Shown here: positions 59,248 through 64,000 of the stretch, piece by piece
How the letters are laid out: every line of letters begins with the position of its first letter
Position numbering within the stretch: the stretch's first letter is position 1
Assembly (NCBI GenBank): GCA_963814875.1
Contig: CAWFFJ010000022.1
Span: 372,001-436,000, forward strand
Length of the DNA stretch: 64,000 bases
Source of the DNA: CAVSIS01 sp963814875
GTDB taxonomy: Bacteria; Acidobacteriota; Thermoanaerobaculia; Thermoanaerobaculales; Sulfomarinibacteraceae
Direction: 5' to 3'
Translations under genes and position numbers: made by a program
The notes under the pieces: model-generated
What the model was told of the DNA's origin: nothing
The model's database searches: none
What the model saw: the letters and a program-made list of their open reading frames with translations, nothing else

Positions 59248-61443
59248 GTGAACCTCCCGAAACCACCCGACGGACCACCTGCGGTCGCCCCGCCGGACTC
59301 GGCAGCGACGCCGCCGAAGGCTCGCCGGGGCCGCAAGGGGAAGATCAACCTCGGTCACCGGATCTACTTTCTCAACCGCGAGCTGAGCTGGCTCGAGTTC
59401 AACCGGCGTGTGCTCGAGGAGGCTCTCGACCCGGCGAACCTTCTGCTCGAGCGGGTCAAGTTCCTGTCGATTTTCGCCTCCAACCTCGACGAGTTCTTCA
59501 TGATCCGGGTCTCCGGCCTGCGCAACCAGCTCGCCGCCGGCGCTGTCAAGGCGCCGCCGGACGGGATGACGCCGGCCGAGCAGCTCGCCGAGATCCGCGA
59601 ACGGCTGCTGCCGATGCTCGACATCGCCCTGCGCTGCTGGGCCCGCGACCTGGAGCCCAAGCTCCGTGACGCCGGCATCACGGCGCTCAAGTGGGACGAG
59701 CTCAAGAACAAGCAGAAGAAGCTCCTGCGACGGCACTTCAAGAGCGACATCCTGCCGGTGCTGACGCCGCTCGCCTTCGACCCGGGGCACCCGTTTCCGC
59801 ACATCTCGAACCTGAGCCTGAACCTCGCGGTGGTCGTTCAGGACCCCGAACGGGGACGACGATTCGCCCGCGTCAAGGTGCCCCAGGTCTTCCCGCGACT
59901 GCTCCGCATCCCGAGCGAAGACCGCGCCGGAACCTACGAGCGGCTGGGTCTCGAGGAGCTCAGCTCGACCACCTTCGTGTGGATCGAGGAGGTCATCGCC
60001 GCCAACCTCGACCTGCTCTTCCCCGGCCTCGAGGTGACCGCGGCCTACCCGTTCCGGGTCACTCGCGACGCCGACCTCGAAATCGAGGAGGACGAGGCCT
60101 CGGACCTGCTCGCGGCGATGCTCGAGGTCGTCGGTCAGCGCCGCTTCGGCTCCGCCATCCGGCTCGAGGTCGACACCAAGATGCCGGCCGATGTGCGCGA
60201 GGTCCTGCTTCGCAACCTCCGCCTCGCTCCCTTCCTGCTCTACGCCCAGGACGGGCCGGTCGGCATCGCCGACCTCGCCGAGCTGACCCGCCTCGACCGC
60301 CCCGAGCTCAAGGACCCTCCGATGATCCCGGCGACGCCGCCCGCACTCTCCGGGGACGGGGCGCCGTTCGCCGCCATCCGCCAGCGCGACGTCCTCCTCT
60401 ATCACCCCTACGACAGCTTTGCGCCGGTGGTCGACTTCCTCAACGCCGCCGCACACGACCCCAAGGTCCTGGCGATCAAGCAGACCCTGTACCGGGTCGG
60501 TCCGAACTCGCCAGTCGTGGCTGCGCTCATGGACGCGCGCGAGCACGGCAAGCAGGTCGCCGTGCTGGTCGAGCTCAAGGCACGCTTCGACGAGGAGAAC
60601 AACATCGGCTGGGCGCGCTCCCTGGAGCACGCCGGAGTCCACGTCGTCTACGGTCTGGTCGGGCTCAAGACCCACGCCAAGATGTGCCTCGTCGTCCGTC
60701 GCGAGGCCGACGGCATCCGCCGCTACGTCCACCTCGGCACCGGCAACTACAACCCTGTAACCGCCAGGATCTATGGCGATCTCGGGCTGTTCACCTGTGA
60801 TCCGGAGATCGCCAGCGACGTCTCCGACCTGTTCAACGCCCTCACCGGCTACTCCAGGAAGACCCAGTACCAGCGCCTGCTGGTCGCTCCGACCGGGATG
60901 CGCGAAGGCATCCTGTCCCGCATCGAGCGCGAGATCGCCGCCCACAAGCGGACCGGACAAGGCCGCCTCGTGTTCAAGATGAACGGCCTGGTCGACAAGG
61001 CCTGCATCATGGCGCTCTACCGCGCGTCCCAGGCCGGCGTCCGGGTGGACCTTCAGGTCCGCAGCATCTGCTGCCTCCGTCCCGGGCTCCCGGGGGTGAG
61101 CGAGACGATCACCGTGACCTCGGTGGTCGGTCGTTTCCTCGAGCACAGCCGGATCTTCTGGTTCGCCAACGGCGGCGACGAAGAGGTCCTGATCGGGTCC
61201 GCCGACCTGATGCCGCGCAACCTCGACGGCCGTGTGGAGGTCCTGGTTCCGGTCCGCGACCCCGGTCTGGTCGCCACGCTTCGCGACGAGATCCTCAAGG
61301 TCCACCTCGCGGACACGGCGAAGAACCGTCGCCTGCTGCCGGACGGCGGCCACGAGCGAATCAGGCCGGCCGACGGCACGACCGCACTGGACTCACAGCT
61401 GTGGATGATCCGGAACCGTCAGGCCTTGCACGAGGCGGAGTAG
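59248..61443 (+). CDS. ppk1: Polyphosphate kinase 1
   Basis: This 731-residue enzyme polymerises the gamma-phosphate of ATP into inorganic polyphosphate. Domain order: N (RIYFLNRELSWLEFNRRVLEEA; KFLSIFASNLDEFFMIRVSGL), head, and two C domains. The phosphorylated histidine is H476 in LKTHAKMCLVVRRE. RYVHLGTGNYNPVTARIYGDLGLFT and SADLMPRNLDGRVEVLVPV are conserved. The start is GTG 59248 with GGAGG six bases upstream, so translation from farther upstream is unlikely. Length is typical (about 690-740). Polyphosphate links stress and energy; no exopolyphosphatase is adjacent. Confidence 0.97.
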   Translation: MNLPKPPDGPPAVAPPDSAATPPKARRGRKGKINLGHRIYFLNRELSWLEFNRRVLEEALDPANLLLERVKFLSIFASNLDEFFMIRVSGLRNQLAAGAVKAPPDGMTPAEQLAEIRERLLPMLDIALRCWARDLEPKLRDAGITALKWDELKNKQKKLLRRHFKSDILPVLTPLAFDPGHPFPHISNLSLNLAVVVQDPERGRRFARVKVPQVFPRLLRIPSEDRAGTYERLGLEELSSTTFVWIEEVIAANLDLLFPGLEVTAAYPFRVTRDADLEIEEDEASDLLAAMLEVVGQRRFGSAIRLEVDTKMPADVREVLLRNLRLAPFLLYAQDGPVGIADLAELTRLDRPELKDPPMIPATPPALSGDGAPFAAIRQRDVLLYHPYDSFAPVVDFLNAAAHDPKVLAIKQTLYRVGPNSPVVAALMDAREHGKQVAVLVELKARFDEENNIGWARSLEHAGVHVVYGLVGLKTHAKMCLVVRREADGIRRYVHLGTGNYNPVTARIYGDLGLFTCDPEIASDVSDLFNALTGYSRKTQYQRLLVAPTGMREGILSRIEREIAAHKRTGQGRLVFKMNGLVDKACIMALYRASQAGVRVDLQVRSICCLRPGLPGVSETITVTSVVGRFLEHSRIFWFANGGDEEVLIGSADLMPRNLDGRVEVLVPVRDPGLVATLRDEILKVHLADTAKNRRLLPDGGHERIRPADGTTALDSQLWMIRNRQALHEAE

Positions 61444-61482
61444 TGCATTTTCTCGACCTGAGGACAGGTCGATAAAATGAAA

Positions 61483-61505
61483 CAGCCCCCGGTGACCGGG
61501 GGCTG
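61483..61505 (-). terminator. Intrinsic terminator serving mainly the minus-strand Fe-S gene
   Basis: CAGCCCCCGGTGACCGGGGGCTG is an almost perfect 11-bp stem. On the minus strand it is followed by TTTCATTTTA, the expected U-rich tail. An additional 8-bp hairpin (TCGACCTG-AGGA-CAGGTCGA, 61453-61472) lies next to it on the ppk1 side. The pair fits a convergent, probably bidirectional, terminator. Confidence 0.75.
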
Positions 61506-61535
61506 CTGGGGTCACGGGGCAGGGCGAAGGACTGG

Positions 61536-63563
61536 CTACGTTCGCAGTGACTTGGCGACGACCTCGAGCACGTCGTGGGTCCTTGCGTCCTCCTCACCGG
61601 TCTCGCGCTGGGCGTCGGAGAGCATCGCGAAGCAGAACGGGCACGCGACGGCGACGTCCCGGGTTCCGGACTCCTTGAGCTGGCCGTAGCGCGTCTGGTT
61701 GATGCGCTCGCCGAGCTTCTCCTCGAGCCACATGCGACCGCCGCCGGCGCCGCAGCACATGGCCTTCTCGTGGGAGAGCGTCGCCTCCCGGAACGTGACC
61801 CCGGGAACGGCGTTGAGCAGGAAACGCGGCGCGTTGAACTCGCCGTTCGTCCGTCCCAGGTAGCACGGGTCGTGGTAGGCGAGGTCCATGTCCACGGCGC
61901 CGGTCAGCTTCACCCGGCCGGACCGCACCAGCTCGGCCACCAGCTGGGTCCCGTGGACCACCTCGTAGTGACCCCCGAAGTCGCCGTACTCGTGGGCCAG
62001 GGTATTGAAACAGTGCGGGCAGTTGGTGACGATCTTCTTCACGCTGTAACCGTTGAGCGTCTCAACGTTGGCCATCGCCAGGGTCTGGAACAGGTACTCG
62101 TTGCCGAGGCGCCGGGCGGCGTCGCCGGTGCAGGTCTCCTCCGGACCGAGGATCGCGAACTTGATCCCGGCCGCCTTGAGGATCTTGACCAGGCTCTGCG
62201 ACACACGCTTGCCGGCGTCGTCGTAGCTGCCCGCGCACCCGACCCAGAACAGGTACTCGAAGTCCCCACCCGCCTCGGCCGCGAGCGGAACGTCGAGGCC
62301 CTCGGACCAGTCGCCGCGCGTCTCCGGCGCAAGCTGCCACGGGTTCCCGTTGACCTCCATCCCGCGGAAGGCGGGCTGGGCCTCCTCCGGGAACTCGGTC
62401 TTCTCGAGCACGAGGTTGCGGCGCATCTCGACCAGCTTGTCGACATAGCTGATGTCGAGCGGGCACGCCTGCTCGCACCACCGGCACGTGGTACAGGCCC
62501 AGATCACGTCGGGGTCGACGATCGCCGGGACCAGCTCGACGTCAGATGAGCGGCCGTTCTCACCGGGATCTGCGAGCAGGCCGGGCTGCTCCCGGTAGAC
62601 CTGGTCGCGGACCGACTTGAGGTACAGCACCGGCTGCAGCGGCTTGTGGGTGAGTGTGGTCGGGCAGAACTCTCGGCAGCGCCCGCACTCCGTGCAGCTG
62701 TACATGTCGAGGATCTGCTTCCAGCTGAAGTCGGTCACCGTGGCGATGCCGAACCGGCTCGACTCGTCGATGTTCTCGAGGTCCATCGTCGGCAGCTTGC
62801 CGCCCGGCTCGAGGTTGGTGAAGTACACGTTGAACAGCGACGTGTAGACGTGGAAGTGCTTCGAGTACGGCAGCTCGTTGGCGAAGTAGTAGAGCGTGAC
62901 CAGGTGGATCCACCACAGCGAGGTGTAGATCAGCTGCAACGTCGCAGCCGAAAGACCCGCGAACCACGACCCGATCAGGGACGAGACCGGCATCCAGCCC
63001 GCCTTCATCCCGGAGGCGATCCGCGCCCCCTCGGAGGCCAGGTCCGAAGCCATCAGGATGAAGATCAGACCGATCACGAGCCAGGCGCCGAAGGACTGGA
63101 TCACCCGGGCCGGCTCGCGCCGCGCCCTCCGCCACATGGCGAAGCCGATGCCGACCAGCACGAGGACCTCGAAGATGTCCTTCGAAAACAGGTAGGCGTG
63201 GCCGATCGGGGTCTCCAGCAGCGGCAGCTCCCACCCGGCGAACAGGCCCTCGAGGACCATGGTCACCGTGCGCAGGCTGACCACCAGGAAGCCGTAGAAG
63301 ATCAAGATGTGGTAGAACCCGGCGACCGGGTCGTTGAACATCTTCTTCTGGCCGATGGCATTCGTCAGAACGTGCTTGAGGCGCTCCCCGACCCGGTCGA
63401 AGCGATTCTCCCCGCGGCCCAGGCGCAGCATTTGGAACCGCCGCCCGAGCGACAGTACGACGCCACCGATACCGAGGACCGTGAGGATCCAGAACCACAC
63501 CACGCCGGGAATGCCGAGGAACGCCCCGGCGGTGGCATGGTGCAAAGCCGTCGCGTGCTGCAT
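61536..63563 (-). CDS. Membrane-bound Fe-S oxidoreductase with HdrD-like CCG domains (ETF:quinone oxidoreductase type)
   Basis: This 675-residue protein joins a NarI-like cytochrome-b-type membrane part (about six helices, residues 20-250) to two [4Fe-4S] ferredoxin motifs (CTECGRCREFCP and CTTCRWCEQACP) and two cysteine-rich CCG domains (VGCAGSYDDAG, TNCPHC; HDPCYLGRTNGE, MCCGAGGGRMW). This architecture is that of the EMO-type ETF:menaquinone oxidoreductase that passes electrons from acyl-CoA dehydrogenases (via ETF) to the quinone pool. The two ETF subunits are not in the window. ATG 63563 with GGGAGGGAG upstream. A FadR-like operator overlies its promoter, consistent with a role in beta-oxidation. 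Confidence 0.9.
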   Translation of the reverse strand: MQHATALHHATAGAFLGIPGVVWFWILTVLGIGGVVLSLGRRFQMLRLGRGENRFDRVGERLKHVLTNAIGQKKMFNDPVAGFYHILIFYGFLVVSLRTVTMVLEGLFAGWELPLLETPIGHAYLFSKDIFEVLVLVGIGFAMWRRARREPARVIQSFGAWLVIGLIFILMASDLASEGARIASGMKAGWMPVSSLIGSWFAGLSAATLQLIYTSLWWIHLVTLYYFANELPYSKHFHVYTSLFNVYFTNLEPGGKLPTMDLENIDESSRFGIATVTDFSWKQILDMYSCTECGRCREFCPTTLTHKPLQPVLYLKSVRDQVYREQPGLLADPGENGRSSDVELVPAIVDPDVIWACTTCRWCEQACPLDISYVDKLVEMRRNLVLEKTEFPEEAQPAFRGMEVNGNPWQLAPETRGDWSEGLDVPLAAEAGGDFEYLFWVGCAGSYDDAGKRVSQSLVKILKAAGIKFAILGPEETCTGDAARRLGNEYLFQTLAMANVETLNGYSVKKIVTNCPHCFNTLAHEYGDFGGHYEVVHGTQLVAELVRSGRVKLTGAVDMDLAYHDPCYLGRTNGEFNAPRFLLNAVPGVTFREATLSHEKAMCCGAGGGRMWLEEKLGERINQTRYGQLKESGTRDVAVACPFCFAMLSDAQRETGEEDARTHDVLEVVAKSLRT

Positions 63564-63674
63564 GCTCCCTCCCTAGCCTGCTTCGAGTGGCGGCGATGGG
63601 GAAACCCCGAAGGTGCGGAGCCCGGCTGCGTCTCGACCGGTGCCCAGCGGTGAGAGAACGTGGGTCACGGCGGG

Positions 63675-63708
63675 AGTATAGCAGAGACTGAATGAACGTT
63701 CACTCAGT
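63675..63708 (-). promoter_or_regulatory. Promoter with FadR/TetR-type palindrome for the Fe-S oxidoreductase
   Basis: On the minus strand GTGAAC (63703-63698, -35) and TATACT (63680-63675, -10) are separated by 17 bases. A palindrome 63687-63708 centred on AACGTT (TGAATGAACGTTCACTCA core) covers the -35. Its form is close to the fatty-acid regulator FadR consensus of Bacillus (TGAATGA-x4-TCATTCA), suggesting repression lifted by acyl-CoA. The regulator is not in the window. Confidence 0.7.
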
Positions 63709-64000
63709 ATTTCTCACCGTCGGACGGTGATAAATACGAGTTGGCTTGACGAACCAGCTTGGCGAGCAGGGAGGACGTCGGAAGCCCGGGCGAGGACGGC
63801 TCCGCCCAGCGCCACTCTGGCGCGTGCGGGGGGCGTTCGGGGACCGAGAAACAGACCGGGTGGACCTCGATCCGGCGGTGGGTGATGCTGTGGCGAACCG
63901 GTTGCATGGGCGTTCCGTCGGGAAGGTCTTCGAGGGGAAGGAGCCGGCGCGCTGCGGGCTCGGCTGCCTCGTCCGTGGCGAGATCGGCGAAGGGCGGGAG
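63704..64000 (-). CDS. mutY: A/G-specific adenine glycosylase, C-terminal fragment
   Basis: Only the last 98 residues are in the window; the N-terminal catalytic part lies beyond the right edge. The visible part is the NUDIX-like C-terminal domain of MutY, the enzyme that removes adenine mispaired with 8-oxoguanine: VRHSITHRRIEVHPVCF is a family-typical core strand pair and GLPTSSLLAKLVRQ is the final helix. The stop codon (63706-63704) lies inside the operator palindrome of the next gene, so the intergenic distance is minimal. Confidence 0.88.
   Translation of the reverse strand, partial: LPPFADLATDEAAEPAARRLLPLEDLPDGTPMQPVRHSITHRRIEVHPVCFSVPERPPHAPEWRWAEPSSPGLPTSSLLAKLVRQANSYLSPSDGEKY

Noticed and set aside
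59188..61353. 721-codon open frame opposite ppk1
   Set aside because: High-GC shadow of the ppk1 frame; the encoded sequence has no domain pattern and ppk1 is unmistakable on the other strand.

Overview
The window is GC-rich (roughly two thirds G+C by eye), bacterial and chromosomal, with no phage or plasmid core. Gene content (YceH, PnrA-like lipoprotein, oligopeptidase, SPFH/ribbon-helix-helix pair, propeller-type hybrid sensor kinase, ETF:quinone-oxidoreductase-like Fe-S protein), Gram-negative efflux and outer-membrane genes, and abundant TTG/GTG starts suggest an uncultivated Acidobacteriota-like organism, perhaps class Thermoanaerobaculia. That placement is inference; leuS, ppk1 and mutY would test it.

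Layout. 0-8.6 kb: an eRF1-like fragment, a CGGC protein, YceH, an M3 peptidase, a BMP lipoprotein, Nif3 and a CAP-domain protein, separated by hairpin repeats and tandem repeat arrays. 8.7-16.7 kb: a damaged stretch where the SPFH, glutamate-cysteine ligase, M14 peptidase and GGDEF genes are each frameshifted; AlkB is intact and an MFS gene has lost its middle. 17-21.3 kb: a 1283-residue hybrid sensor kinase and a small secreted protein. 21.3-27.1 kb: a TauE permease and a TetR-TolC-EmrA-EmrB efflux operon with a palindromic operator. 27-31 kb: a GDPD enzyme, then a three-gene run (cytidylate-kinase-like/BON fusion, heptad-repeat DUF202 membrane protein, DUF169). 31-36 kb: gene remnants, a ChvI/ChvG-like two-component system with a metallophosphoesterase, and a MarR-DoxX-FMN-reductase operon whose last gene is gutted. 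36-43 kb: a polytopic membrane protein, mscL, and a pair of inverted 400-bp repeats flanking parA, a frameshifted anchored protein, a thioesterase, a hemolysin III-type protein and a four-helix-bundle gene. 43-49.6 kb: leuS-DUF971, then secreted protein/HAD phosphatase/Tat epimerase, then a zinc-ribbon membrane protein. 49.8-54.5 kb: a PEP-synthase-like protein, a CBS protein and an SLC13/DASS transporter. 54.5-64 kb: a PAS-GGDEF protein, M23 peptidase, FAH-family hydrolase, polyphosphate kinase, a CCG-domain Fe-S oxidoreductase with a FadR-type operator, and the end of mutY.

The most distinctive signals are structural. First, about 100-nt hairpin repeats occur in four copies with a compensatory base change; three start directly at the TAG stop codon of the preceding gene. 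Second, three genes (MFS, M2 peptidase, FMN reductase) keep both termini but have lost their centres. Third, there are two related tandem arrays and one long inverted repeat pair. Fourth, the PEP-synthase-like/CBS/SLC13 trio looks like a transporter with its own nucleotide-sensing and phosphotransfer partners. The many frameshifts could be assembly error or genuine decay, and the sequence alone cannot decide.
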